Positions 7,947 through 16,330 of a stretch of 64,000 bases of DNA are shown here, in pieces (position 1 is the stretch's first letter; every line of letters starts with the position of its first letter). This DNA comes from Elusimicrobia bacterium UBA5214 (GTDB taxonomy: Bacteria; Elusimicrobiota; UBA5214). The stretch covers positions 204,228-268,227 of the forward strand of contig DHVG01000001.1 in assembly GCA_002412545.1 (NCBI GenBank). The letters run 5' to 3'. A model generated the notes under the pieces. The model made no database searches and was not told the origin of the DNA. It worked only from the letters and a program-made list of their open reading frames with translations. A program made the translations under genes and the position numbers.

Positions 7947-8879
7947 ATGGAAAACAATCTTGAGCGATTTTCAGAGTCTAATAAACTCAATAAAAAAGAA
8001 GATGAAGGTGAATTATGGATACTCTCATACGGTGACCTAGTCACGTTGTTAGCATGTTTTTTTGTCTTTCTTGTTGGTTTTTCTACCCTTGACTTAAGAG
8101 GTTTGTCTAAAACATTGTTCCCCATAGAAACACCCCCAGAAAAAATAAAACTTGCTTTAGACGAATTTATCAAGGCACGTAAAGAGTTGATTGGTAGTAC
8201 AAGAACAGAAATACAAAAGGAGGGTGTAATGTTTGAAATATATAACGATGCTCTATTATTCCCGGCTGGTAGCGCACAACTTAAAGAAGGTGCAAAAATT
8301 TTATTAAAAGACCTATCAAAATTAATGCAGTCTAATCCATTCATTAAAGGGCAATCGGTAAGTATAGAAGGACATACTGATTGTGTGCCGATATCCGGTA
8401 AACTTGCGGCTATTTATCCTTCTAACTGGGAACTTTCCGCTGCACGTGCAGCGAGTGTGGCTAGATACCTTATTGAAGAATGTAATTTGGAAGATGACCG
8501 TTTTATGGTCTTAGGATTTTCCGACACAAAACCAAGATTAAATCCGGATAATCCCAATAAACCGATAAGTGAAAACCGAAGAGTAATTTTTAAGTTTAAG
8601 GATTATAAATTCAAAGCACCAAGTTGGAGGAAACTGGTTCCAAAAAGAACATATAAGACCATTCCTTTAGAGACACAGACGATGCTACCCACAACAACCA
8701 GTAACAACAAAAATACTGCACCGCAAACAAAACTTCTCTGGGCTGCAGCAGAAAAGTTAAGGCAGGAAGGAAAGTATACTGAGGCAAAAGTTTTATATTT
8801 GAAAATTCTTCAGGTAGTTCCGAATCATTCACCTTCAATAAGAAAACTTCAATTGATTGCAGAAAGTACAAAAAAGTAA
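7947..8879 (+). CDS. motB: MotB-like stator protein with OmpA domain and TPR-like tail
   Basis: Stator partner of MotA. The single membrane helix (~24-46) carries SYGDLVTLL with D30, the ion-binding aspartate (E. coli MotB D32). The periplasmic OmpA-like peptidoglycan-binding domain has EGHTD (141-145), SNWELSAARA (159-168) and NRRV (210-213), as in MotB. After a Thr/Asn-rich linker a ~50-residue TPR-like helical pair (LLWAAAEKLRQEGKYTEAKV..) forms an unusual C-terminal extension; usual MotB proteins end shortly after the OmpA domain. It lies 14 bp after motA and is the last gene of the operon, convergent with the diguanylate cyclase gene 9 bp away. Confidence 0.92.
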   Translation: MENNLERFSESNKLNKKEDEGELWILSYGDLVTLLACFFVFLVGFSTLDLRGLSKTLFPIETPPEKIKLALDEFIKARKELIGSTRTEIQKEGVMFEIYNDALLFPAGSAQLKEGAKILLKDLSKLMQSNPFIKGQSVSIEGHTDCVPISGKLAAIYPSNWELSAARAASVARYLIEECNLEDDRFMVLGFSDTKPRLNPDNPNKPISENRRVIFKFKDYKFKAPSWRKLVPKRTYKTIPLETQTMLPTTTSNNKNTAPQTKLLWAAAEKLRQEGKYTEAKVLYLKILQVVPNHSPSIRKLQLIAESTKK

Positions 8880-8888
8880 AATATTTCC

Positions 8889-9911
8889 TTAATTATCTGC
8901 AAAGACAACACAGTTTCTTCCTATTTTCTTTGCCACATAAAGTCTCTTGTCAGCTAATTCCACTAAACTTTCAAGATTCTTTCCTTCATCTGGGTATGAA
9001 CTAACTCCAATTGATACGGTTACTTTACCTAAAGGTTGTCTCTTACCACCTGGATAGTCAGTATTTTCAATATTTCTCCGCACATCTTCAATAATTGCGA
9101 TTGACTTTTCTCTTGGTAAATCGTAAAAAGCAATAGCAAATTCTTCACCGCCATAACGTCCGTAGATGCTATTTTCTTCTCTTATTGTTAACCTCATAAC
9201 TTCAGCAGTAATTTTAATTGCTTGATTACCGGCTTGATGTCCATTGTTATCGTTATAAACTTTAAAATAGTCAATATCAATAATCGCAAAAATTAGAGTA
9301 TTTACTCCCGATTTCAATATTTCAGTAATTGTGCGCTGAACATATCCCGAGTTATAGAGATTAGTTAGAGGGTCAGTGATTGCATTTTCGTAAGTGCGTG
9401 CATTATGGATAGAAATAGCTACCACATTTGCTAATGCTTCAATAATTTTCAAATCCTGTGAGTTGAAGAAACCACTTCCGCTTCGTTTATTCAGAATTTC
9501 GATTACTCCTAAAAGCCTGTCTGCAAAAACTAACGGTACCGCAATCATTGATTTAGTTTTAAATCCGGTTTTCAGGTCAACCCATTTCAAATGTTGTGTA
9601 GTATTCCCCACATTGTTCACAATGACTGACTTTAATGTTTCCGCTACCTTGCCTGCTATTCCCTTACCTAAGGGGATTCTGACCTCTTTTAGTTCATTTG
9701 CTTTTTCTCCTAAAGCAACATCAAAATAAAGTTCTTTACTTAATTCATCATAAAGCAAAACTGATGCTGCTTCACAGTTTAAAATCTTCTTTGTATTTTC
9801 AAGTATCTTAGGTAATAGGTCTTTAAGATTTAATGTCGAAGAGAATTCTTTTGCTGAGTTAAATAGTAATGTTAAATACTTTTTGGGTAATTCAATAGTT
9901 CTTGTTCTCAT
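8889..9911 (-). CDS. Diguanylate cyclase with GAF sensor domain
   Basis: Makes cyclic di-GMP from two GTP. The 340-residue cytoplasmic protein has a GAF domain (~20-180, including VRIPLGKGIAGKVAE and MIAVPLVFADRLLGVIEILNK) and a GGDEF domain (~185-340) opened by DPLTNLYN and with the active-site loop RYGGEEF. The inhibitory RxxD site before the loop is not conserved (EENS in its place), so product inhibition is probably absent. No signal or membrane segment is seen. It faces the motor operon, ending 9 bp from motB; cyclic di-GMP commonly tunes motility, so a link to the motor or to the PilB system is plausible but unproven. It has its own promoter (9951-9979). Confidence 0.92.
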   Translation of the reverse strand: MRTRTIELPKKYLTLLFNSAKEFSSTLNLKDLLPKILENTKKILNCEAASVLLYDELSKELYFDVALGEKANELKEVRIPLGKGIAGKVAETLKSVIVNNVGNTTQHLKWVDLKTGFKTKSMIAVPLVFADRLLGVIEILNKRSGSGFFNSQDLKIIEALANVVAISIHNARTYENAITDPLTNLYNSGYVQRTITEILKSGVNTLIFAIIDIDYFKVYNDNNGHQAGNQAIKITAEVMRLTIREENSIYGRYGGEEFAIAFYDLPREKSIAIIEDVRRNIENTDYPGGKRQPLGKVTVSIGVSSYPDEGKNLESLVELADKRLYVAKKIGRNCVVFADN

Positions 9912-9950
9912 TTTAGAGCAGACATATTTTTTGAATTAATGAATAATTCA

Positions 9951-9979
9951 ATTTTAAGAAACTTCTTTCTTTTTGTCAA
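9951..9979 (-). promoter_or_regulatory. Sigma70-like promoter of the diguanylate cyclase gene
   Basis: Minus strand TTGACA (9974-9979), 17-bp spacer, TAAAAT (9951-9956), about 40 bp before the ATG. Confidence 0.6.
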
Positions 9980-10009
9980 CCGATGGGTAGTTAGTACACT
10001 TTTTATCTT

Positions 10010-12109
10010 CTAACCAATTTCTAAAAGTTGCATACCCTGTCCGTATTTCCGATAAACAACCGTGCGTAATTCACTCGCGGTGGGTTGCCAGAAATCTTTT
10101 TTCAAGAAGACTGATGCAAGTTTGTTTGTCTGTTGGAGTAATTGGTAATCTCTGAGTGGGTTGCCAATTTTGTATTCCGGTAGACCATGTTGGACAGTAC
10201 CAAAGAATTCACCCGGTCCGCGCAGTTTTAAATCTTCTTCAGCAATCCGAAATCCATCAGTTGTAGAGAGCATAATCTCGCGCCGGCGACGGGCTTCTTC
10301 AGTTTTTGGTGCACCAAGTAAAATGCAGTATGATTTTTCTCCTCCTCTACCAATGCGTCCACGCAGTTGATGTAAGGTAGCTAAACCGAAACGGTCAGCA
10401 TGTTCAATCACCATTATGGTGGCATTAGGGATGTCAATTCCTACCTCAATCACGGTGGTGGCAATTAAAATATGGTATTTTTTTTCACGGAAGACAGACA
10501 TAATTTCTTCTTTTTCTTTACCCGGTAATTGTCCATGAATTAAACCTACTCGGTAGTGAAAAAAGATATCTTTTTTTAACCGTTCTGCTTCAGTAGTTGC
10601 TGCTTTCAGTTCAAGTTTATCGGATTCTTCAATTAGTGGATAAACAATGTATGCCTGACGACCATCTGCCACAGTGGATTTGACAAAATTATACGCCTCT
10701 GTTTCAGATAAATGTAAGGTCTCAATTTTTTGTCTTCCCGGTGGTAGTTCGTTAAGTAGAGAAACATCTAAGTCACCATATAAAGTCAGGGCTAAACTAC
10801 GGGGAATTGGTGTTGCCGTAAGCACAAGGACATCCGGGTTTTCTCCCTTTTCGCGTATTTGTGCCCTTTGAATTACACCGAAACGATGTTGTTCATCAAT
10901 GACAACTAATTTTAAATTCCTGAAAGTAACTTTTTTTTCAAGTAGTGCATGAGTACCAAGAAGAATAGAAATTTCGCCAGTTTTTAATTTTTCCAAAATA
11001 TTTTTTCTTTCCTTTCTACTTGTTTTACTGGTTAATAAAGCAAAATTTATTGGTAGACCTCTTAAGAAATGTTTAAAGGTTAAATAATGTTGTTCGGCAA
11101 GTATTTCAGTAGGTGCAAGAAAGGCGGATTGGTAGTTATTTTCGGTAGCTAAAAGTATTGCCGATAAAGCTACCACTGTTTTACCTGAGCCGACATCACC
11201 TTGGAGCAGACGGTTCATTGGAGAAGAAGATTGTAAATCATAGAAAATCTCATTGATTACTTTTTTCTGTGTCTTGGTAAAATCAAACCCAAGATTTTTA
11301 CGGAAAGGTGTAAGCAGGTTTCGTTTTATTTGATAAGTGTGATGTTTGAATGTTTTCTTAACTTTTTGCCGTTTTAACGCTAAGGCCAATTGAAAAAGAA
11401 AAAATTCTTCAAAAACAAGTCGGTGATACGCTTTTTGTTTTTCAGCAAAATTTTTTGGGAAATGAATTGCTTCTAAAGCATCTCGGTAGGAAAGAAGATT
11501 ATGACGATTTTTTAAACTTTCAGGTAGAATGTCCTTAGTAAAAGAAAGATAACTATTTAATGCAGTTCTAACCAATTCACGGAAAAATTCTTCATTTACT
11601 CCTTCAGTTAAATGATATAAAGGAACGATTCTTCCCAAATGTAAATTTGACTCAGCCGGACTGCCATTCAAAACTTTGCAAATCTCAACACTTAGTTCTT
11701 TGTAATTTCCTGCTGTCGGCGGCAATACACTCCCATAAACAAGTATTTCCTTACCGCGCTGGATACTTTTTCTTAATTTACTGAATACATCATAATGAGG
11801 ATTATCTCTTTTAAACCAAAGAGCATAAACTATACCCGTTTGGTCAGAAACAGCGACTTTAAATATTTTTAACCGTTTTTGAGTATGCAGAATATCTAAT
11901 AATTCAACCCGTCCCCGAATGAGAACTTTTTCTCCAGGTTTTGCTTCCCCAATTAAGACAATTCGTGAACGGTCTTCCCAGTCACGAGGAAAATAAGTTA
12001 TTAGGTCATTAGTTGTTTGAATCCCTAATCTTTTCAAAAGTTTAGCTCGTCTTGGTCCAACACCTTTAATAAATTGCACATCAGTATCTAAAAGATTCTT
12101 TGTTTGCAT
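10010..12109 (-). CDS. recG: ATP-dependent DNA helicase RecG
   Basis: Branch-migrating helicase that reverses stalled forks and processes recombination intermediates. The 699-residue protein has the N-terminal wedge/OB domain (~1-230; GVGPRRAKLLKRLGI, then the DNA-wedge OB fold), followed by two SF2 helicase domains: Walker A GDVGSGKT, DEQHRFG (DEAH-type box), TATPIPRSLAL, and the RecG-specific HQLRGRIGRGG region. The length matches the family (about 690). It is transcribed divergently from rpmB. Its promoter probably lies at 12118-12146. Confidence 0.97.
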   Translation of the reverse strand: MQTKNLLDTDVQFIKGVGPRRAKLLKRLGIQTTNDLITYFPRDWEDRSRIVLIGEAKPGEKVLIRGRVELLDILHTQKRLKIFKVAVSDQTGIVYALWFKRDNPHYDVFSKLRKSIQRGKEILVYGSVLPPTAGNYKELSVEICKVLNGSPAESNLHLGRIVPLYHLTEGVNEEFFRELVRTALNSYLSFTKDILPESLKNRHNLLSYRDALEAIHFPKNFAEKQKAYHRLVFEEFFLFQLALALKRQKVKKTFKHHTYQIKRNLLTPFRKNLGFDFTKTQKKVINEIFYDLQSSSPMNRLLQGDVGSGKTVVALSAILLATENNYQSAFLAPTEILAEQHYLTFKHFLRGLPINFALLTSKTSRKERKNILEKLKTGEISILLGTHALLEKKVTFRNLKLVVIDEQHRFGVIQRAQIREKGENPDVLVLTATPIPRSLALTLYGDLDVSLLNELPPGRQKIETLHLSETEAYNFVKSTVADGRQAYIVYPLIEESDKLELKAATTEAERLKKDIFFHYRVGLIHGQLPGKEKEEIMSVFREKKYHILIATTVIEVGIDIPNATIMVIEHADRFGLATLHQLRGRIGRGGEKSYCILLGAPKTEEARRRREIMLSTTDGFRIAEEDLKLRGPGEFFGTVQHGLPEYKIGNPLRDYQLLQQTNKLASVFLKKDFWQPTASELRTVVYRKYGQGMQLLEIG

Positions 12110-12117
12110 TTTTTCTT

Positions 12118-12146
12118 AAAGTATGCTATTATTACTACAATGTCAA
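12118..12146 (-). promoter_or_regulatory. Possible recG promoter
   Basis: Minus strand TTGACA (12141-12146), 17-bp spacer, TACTTT (12118-12123), 8 bases before the recG ATG, again nearly leaderless. The -10 match is weak and the -35 lies in a repeat, so this is tentative. Confidence 0.35.
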
Positions 12147-12261
12147 ATGTCAAAGCCCAAATAACAAATGAAATCCAAATCTGATAAATCCAAATGTCAA
12201 AATCCCAATTCCAAAATTTGACATTTGGATTTCCTTTGATATTTGAGCTTTGGAATTTGTT
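12141..12261. repeat. Imperfect tandem/inverted repeat between recG and rpmB
   Basis: Words such as AAATGTCAAA, AAATCCAAAT and their complements (TTTGACATTTGGATTT) recur on both strands, so the segment can fold back on itself. It is a low-complexity repeat like those seen between many genes here; no coding capacity is apparent. Confidence 0.6.
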
Positions 12262-12288
12262 TTTTTTCGCATTAAAGGAGAAAAGATT

Positions 12289-12480
12289 ATGTCTTTCAAA
12301 TGTATTATCTGTGGTAAAAAACCAACTGCTGGCAAATCAGTAAGTCATTCCCATAAAGCAAGCCGTCGTTGGTTTCGCCCGAATTTGCAGAAGATGAAAA
12401 TTTCTTTTAAGGGTAAGGTTTGTCATGCCTATGTTTGCACTTCTTGTCTGCGTTTAGGTAAAGTACAAAAAGTCATTTAG
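12289..12480 (+). CDS. rpmB: Ribosomal protein L28 (zinc-ribbon form)
   Basis: Large-subunit ribosomal protein of 63 residues. It shows CIICGKKPTAGKSVSHSHKA followed by the basic RRWFRPNLQKMKI stretch of L28, and a C-terminal CTSCLR. The two CxxC pairs make a zinc ribbon (C+ form). The ATG is preceded by AAAGGAG; an in-frame upstream ATG at 12250 has no such site and lies next to the repeat. It is one of only two plus-strand housekeeping genes in the window and is convergent with msbA, 9 bp away. Confidence 0.96.
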   Translation: MSFKCIICGKKPTAGKSVSHSHKASRRWFRPNLQKMKISFKGKVCHAYVCTSCLRLGKVQKVI

Positions 12481-12489
12481 TGATGCGAT

Positions 12490-14211
12490 TCAAACAGAAT
12501 CCCACAATTGCAACTGATAAAGTCGCCTATAAGTATGACATTTCTCCAGTAATTCTTCATGTTTTCCTGAAGCAACAATCACACCCCGGTCAAGAACAAT
12601 AATCTTATTTGCTTTTTTTATCGTTGAAAGACGGTGAGCAATAACTAAAGTTGTCCGGTTTTCCATCAGACGGTCTAATGCTTCGTAGACCAGTTTTTCC
12701 GTTTCCGGGTCAAGAGCAGAAGTTGCTTCATCAAGAATCAGAATTGGTGGGTTTTTTAGTACTGCCCGGGCAATGGCAATCCGTTGTCTCTCCCCCCCGG
12801 AGAGCATTATCCCCCGCTCTCCGATGATTGTATTATATCCTTGTGGAAGTGTAAGAATAAAATCGTGGACATTGGCAATTTTTGCCGCTTGGAAAATTTC
12901 GTTTTCAGTTGCTTCTGGTTTAGCGTAGGCAATATTGTTCCTTACGGTGTTGTTAAAAAGGATTACCTCCTGCATCACTATCCCGATTTGTTCTCTTAGA
13001 GATTTTAAATTTAGTTCACCAGTTTCATCCCCGTCAATATAAATTTTACCTTTTTGCGGAATATAGAATCTGGGAAGTAAATTTACTAAAGTAGTTTTTC
13101 CTGCCCCCGAAGGTCCAACTAAAGCGACAATTTCTCCTTGTTTGACGGTTAGATTGATATCTTGCAGTACATAATCTCTGCCATTATAGGCAAATCCCAC
13201 ATTTTGATAAAGAATTTCTTCTTTGAAAGGAGGTAAAATTTTTGCCTCTTTTGGTTCTAACACAGTAGGTTTTTCGTCAAGGAGAGAAAAAATACGTTCA
13301 CTGGCGGCGAGTGCTTGTTGTAAAATAGGGTTAAAATTAGAGAAATTTCTAATTGGTTGGTAAGTGGAGAGAACTGCACCGAGAAAAGCAAAAAATGCAC
13401 CTGGTTTCCAGAAACCCATAATTACATCATAACCACCATAAAGAAGGATAAAACTCGCCGCAATTGCTCCTAAGAATTCCATCACCGGACTGGACAACAC
13501 TTCAACTCTAATGAAACGCACAATAATCTTGAAAAAACTATCATTTTCTTTACGGAAATGTTCAATTTCTTTTTCTTCTTGACCGAATGACTTTACTACA
13601 CTTATCCCGAAGACCAATTCTTGAATCAAAGCGTAAAGGTCAGACATCTTTTCCTGTCCTAAACGGCTTATCTTGCGCATTTTTCGGGAAAATTCTCTTA
13701 AAGGATATAGAGAAAGAGGAAAGACAACCAAACTGATCAGCGCAAATTTCCAATGTAAGTAAAAAAGTAAACCGACCAAAAAAATTAGAGTTAAACTATC
13801 GCGCACCAAAGTTGCTGGAATATTAATTAAAGCCGTTTCTAAAAGTTTTACATCATTAGTCAAACGAGAAATAATTCTTCCGGTAGAACTCTTATCATAA
13901 AAATCAAAAGAAAGTGTCTGTAAATGGGTAAAAAGTTCATTACGGATATCTCGGGTAATTTTCTGAGCGATATAGTTCATCAAATAATTCTGAAAATAAA
14001 CAAATAAACCCTTAAATAAATAAAGAATCGGAATAATAATTACTAACCGAATCAATAGGAGTGAGTTTTTAGCAATCAGAGCATTATCAACTACTGTCTT
14101 TAATAACCACATTGATGCGGTAGTTAGACCAGCGACACCCGCCATACAAACTAATGCCTGAATGAATTTTATCCGATAAGGATAAAAATATTTAATTAAC
14201 CGTTTATACAT
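12490..14211 (-). CDS. msbA: Lipid A export ABC transporter MsbA
   Basis: Homodimeric half-transporter that flips lipid A-core across the inner membrane. The 573-residue protein has six membrane helices (~15-310) and an ATPase domain (~335-573) with Walker A GPSGAGKT, signature LSGGERQRIAIARA, Walker B ILILDEATSALD and the H-loop IAHRLST. The family includes many multidrug exporters, but here the gene is the last of the lipid A operon and its start overlaps lpxB by 16 bp, which supports the MsbA role. Confidence 0.92.
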   Translation of the reverse strand: MYKRLIKYFYPYRIKFIQALVCMAGVAGLTTASMWLLKTVVDNALIAKNSLLLIRLVIIIPILYLFKGLFVYFQNYLMNYIAQKITRDIRNELFTHLQTLSFDFYDKSSTGRIISRLTNDVKLLETALINIPATLVRDSLTLIFLVGLLFYLHWKFALISLVVFPLSLYPLREFSRKMRKISRLGQEKMSDLYALIQELVFGISVVKSFGQEEKEIEHFRKENDSFFKIIVRFIRVEVLSSPVMEFLGAIAASFILLYGGYDVIMGFWKPGAFFAFLGAVLSTYQPIRNFSNFNPILQQALAASERIFSLLDEKPTVLEPKEAKILPPFKEEILYQNVGFAYNGRDYVLQDINLTVKQGEIVALVGPSGAGKTTLVNLLPRFYIPQKGKIYIDGDETGELNLKSLREQIGIVMQEVILFNNTVRNNIAYAKPEATENEIFQAAKIANVHDFILTLPQGYNTIIGERGIMLSGGERQRIAIARAVLKNPPILILDEATSALDPETEKLVYEALDRLMENRTTLVIAHRLSTIKKANKIIVLDRGVIVASGKHEELLEKCHTYRRLYQLQLWDSV

Positions 14212-15338
14212 TTCTTTATTTCTTCAGCGATAAGTTTAGCAACACCGGGTTGACCTGCCTCCTCGGCAGGACGAGAAGGACTGCCTAATTTTTTACGCAG
14301 GTCAATCAATTCTTGATGTATTTTCTGCCATTCTTGCGGATTATTCAACCAAGATTCAGCTTTTTCTACAATTTTTTCAGTTTTTATTTTATGCTGAATG
14401 AATTCGGGAAAAAGATTTTTGCCAGAAATTATATTCACCAATCCGATATAAGGAACTTTTACCAAACTGCGCGCAACAAGATAAAAAAACCAGGTCGTTT
14501 TGTAAATGATTATCGTCGGAATACCAAGCAGGGCATTTTCTAAAGTTGCTGTGCCGGAACAGGCAAAAGCAATCCTAAATTTTTTTCGTTCTTCATAATT
14601 TTCATCGTTGACTAAAGAAATATCAACCGGACTTGTTTTCACCATTTCTTGCAAATAATCAATCGGCATATTTTTTGTCCAAGGAAGAAAAAATCTACTC
14701 TCCGGAAATTTTTCTTTAATCATTTTAGCAAGGTTAAAAAGTAAAGGCAAATGTCGAGAAATGACTGATTTACGACTACCCGGGAGAAGACCGATGTGGC
14801 AGTTAATAGTTGATAGTTGATGGTTGATAGCAGGAACAATATCAAGTAAGGGGTGACCAAAGAAAACCGTATCTACCCCGGCATCTTGATAAATTTCTTC
14901 TTCAAAAGGTAAAATTACAATCATTTTATCAATACACCGGGCTAATTTTTTTACTCTCCCCGGACGGCTTGCCCAGACCTGTGGACTGATATAATAAATT
15001 ACCGGGATATTCCGTTTTTTTGCTTCCCGGGCAAGATGAATATTGAACCCGTAGAAATCAATCGGAATTACACAATCCGGTCTTTCTGCATCAAGGAATT
15101 TCAGTACTACCTCTTGGAAAATTCTCCGGAAAAAGAAATAATTTTTTATACTGTCTCCTAATCCGAATACTGCTAACTCAACTAAATTGTAAAGAAATTG
15201 GTCAGAAACCGACGAGAGATGTAAACCACCCAAAGAAGAAATTTTTATTTCCGGTAAAATTTTTTTCAATTCCTTAACTAAATTTGCACCATGTAAATCC
15301 GCTGAAGTGTCACCAGCTACTAACAGAATTTTTTTCAT
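14196..15338 (-). CDS. lpxB: Lipid-A-disaccharide synthase LpxB
   Basis: Glycosyltransferase (GT19) that joins UDP-diacylglucosamine and lipid X into the tetra-acyl disaccharide at the inner membrane. The N-terminal signature is GDTSADLHGANL (LpxB family GExSGDxxGA), followed by CVIPIDFYGFNI, YISPQVWASRPGR and the C-terminal CSGTATLENALLGIP motif. Length 380 fits the family. Two stretches look like repeat insertions: NHQLSTINC (DNA 14806-14832) and SPSRPAEEAGQPG (DNA 14251-14284). It abuts the Gfo/Idh gene and overlaps msbA. Confidence 0.96.
   Translation of the reverse strand: MKKILLVAGDTSADLHGANLVKELKKILPEIKISSLGGLHLSSVSDQFLYNLVELAVFGLGDSIKNYFFFRRIFQEVVLKFLDAERPDCVIPIDFYGFNIHLAREAKKRNIPVIYYISPQVWASRPGRVKKLARCIDKMIVILPFEEEIYQDAGVDTVFFGHPLLDIVPAINHQLSTINCHIGLLPGSRKSVISRHLPLLFNLAKMIKEKFPESRFFLPWTKNMPIDYLQEMVKTSPVDISLVNDENYEERKKFRIAFACSGTATLENALLGIPTIIIYKTTWFFYLVARSLVKVPYIGLVNIISGKNLFPEFIQHKIKTEKIVEKAESWLNNPQEWQKIHQELIDLRKKLGSPSRPAEEAGQPGVAKLIAEEIKKCING
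14251..14284. repeat. Palindromic repeat inserted in the lpxB coding region
   Basis: The GC-rich palindrome (CTGCC..GGCAG core) is read in frame near the LpxB C-terminus as SPSRPAEEAGQPG, a segment not expected from the family. Confidence 0.5.
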
Positions 15339-16285
15339 TACACTGTTTTGATTTTCTTAAGGATTTCCAAACCAAGTTCTAAAGCGTCACGCCCATGTTC
15401 ACCGGTGACTAAAGGTTTTTTCCCTTCCTGAACACATTCAATAAAATGACTTAATTCTTTTTCTAAAGGTTCATATTTTTCTAATTTCGGACTGATTACT
15501 TGAATATCTTTAAGGGACTTTACCACGGAGAATTTTTTTTGATAAATTTTGATTCGTTTTTCTTGATAATCTAAAGAAATATAAGAATCCGGTTGGAATA
15601 TTCTTATCTTCCGAAAGGGGGCCAGGGAAATACGACTTGCCGAAAGGTCAGCAACACAACCGTTCTCAAATTTTATTCTTACATTAGCAATGTCCTCATG
15701 TTCGCTAAATACCGAAGTTCCCAAAGCATCTAATTCTCTTATTTTTGAGTCTACCAGAGATAATACGATATCTAAATCATGAATCATCAAATCAAGGACA
15801 ACACCGATATGACTCACTCGCGGGTCGTAAGGACCAAGTCGTCTACTCTCAATATATTTTGGTTCGTGGATATACTTTCTTGCGGCGATGACTGCCGGAT
15901 TAAATCTTTCAATATGTCCAATTTGGAGAATTACATTTTTTTCTTTTCCTAAATCAAGTATTTCTTCGGCATCTTCAAGATTGTCAGTAATTGGTTTTTC
16001 AATTAAACAATGAATTGAATAAGAAATAAAATCTTTACTTATCGGGTAATGTGTTGGTGTAGGTGTAGCAATGGTTACGGCATCAACTAAGCCCAAGATT
16101 TTTTGGTAATCTGTATAAGATAAAGTGTGATAAAGAGAGGCGATTTTTTTTGCGCGTTCGGGAAGAATATCAACTACCGCGGTTAGTTCTACATTAGTAT
16201 TTTTTGAGAGGATACGAGCATGGTGTTGTCCTAATTTTCCTACACCAATGACTGCTACTTTAAGTTTCTTCATCCTTCGGTTCAC
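15338..16285 (-). CDS. Gfo/Idh/MocA-family NAD(P)-dependent oxidoreductase, lipid A operon
   Basis: A 315-residue protein with an N-terminal Rossmann fold (KVAVIGVGKLGQHHARI) and the family's EKPITDN motif (CLIEKPITDNLEDAE), then a C-terminal alpha/beta domain with LDLMIHDLDIVLSL. Members of this family in lipid A operons include GnnA, which oxidises UDP-GlcNAc at C3 before amination by GnnB, giving a diamino lipid A. No gnnB-like aminotransferase lies nearby, so that role is only a possibility. The GTG at 16285 has AAGGG 9 bases upstream; an ATG at 16273 (MKKLKVAVIG) is equally plausible by homology. Both starts sit in a dispersed repeat. It lies between lpxI and lpxB. Confidence 0.85.
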   Translation of the reverse strand: MNRRMKKLKVAVIGVGKLGQHHARILSKNTNVELTAVVDILPERAKKIASLYHTLSYTDYQKILGLVDAVTIATPTPTHYPISKDFISYSIHCLIEKPITDNLEDAEEILDLGKEKNVILQIGHIERFNPAVIAARKYIHEPKYIESRRLGPYDPRVSHIGVVLDLMIHDLDIVLSLVDSKIRELDALGTSVFSEHEDIANVRIKFENGCVADLSASRISLAPFRKIRIFQPDSYISLDYQEKRIKIYQKKFSVVKSLKDIQVISPKLEKYEPLEKELSHFIECVQEGKKPLVTGEHGRDALELGLEILKKIKTV

Positions 16286-16330
16286 TCAGGATGACCCTTC
16301 AGGGTGAACCCTGAATTTGTTGAAGGGTCA
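16274..16330. repeat. Dispersed palindromic repeat between lpxI and the Gfo/Idh gene
   Basis: Contains ACCCTTCAGGGT and a second AAGGGT-type arm, with the CATCCTGAGTGAACCGAAGGATG-like hairpin at the gene start. The same CCCTGAA..AAGGGT word occurs at 49684-49703. It is a type of intergenic repeat found in many bacterial genomes. Confidence 0.6.

Noticed and set aside
2983..8879. Ordinary flagellar gene cluster
   Set aside because: No fliC, flgE, rod, export or FliM/FliN gene is present, and FliF is truncated and fused.
7018..8879. ExbB/ExbD or TolQ/TolR pair
   Set aside because: The second protein has a full MotB OmpA domain and MotB aspartate motif, and FliG lies in the same operon.
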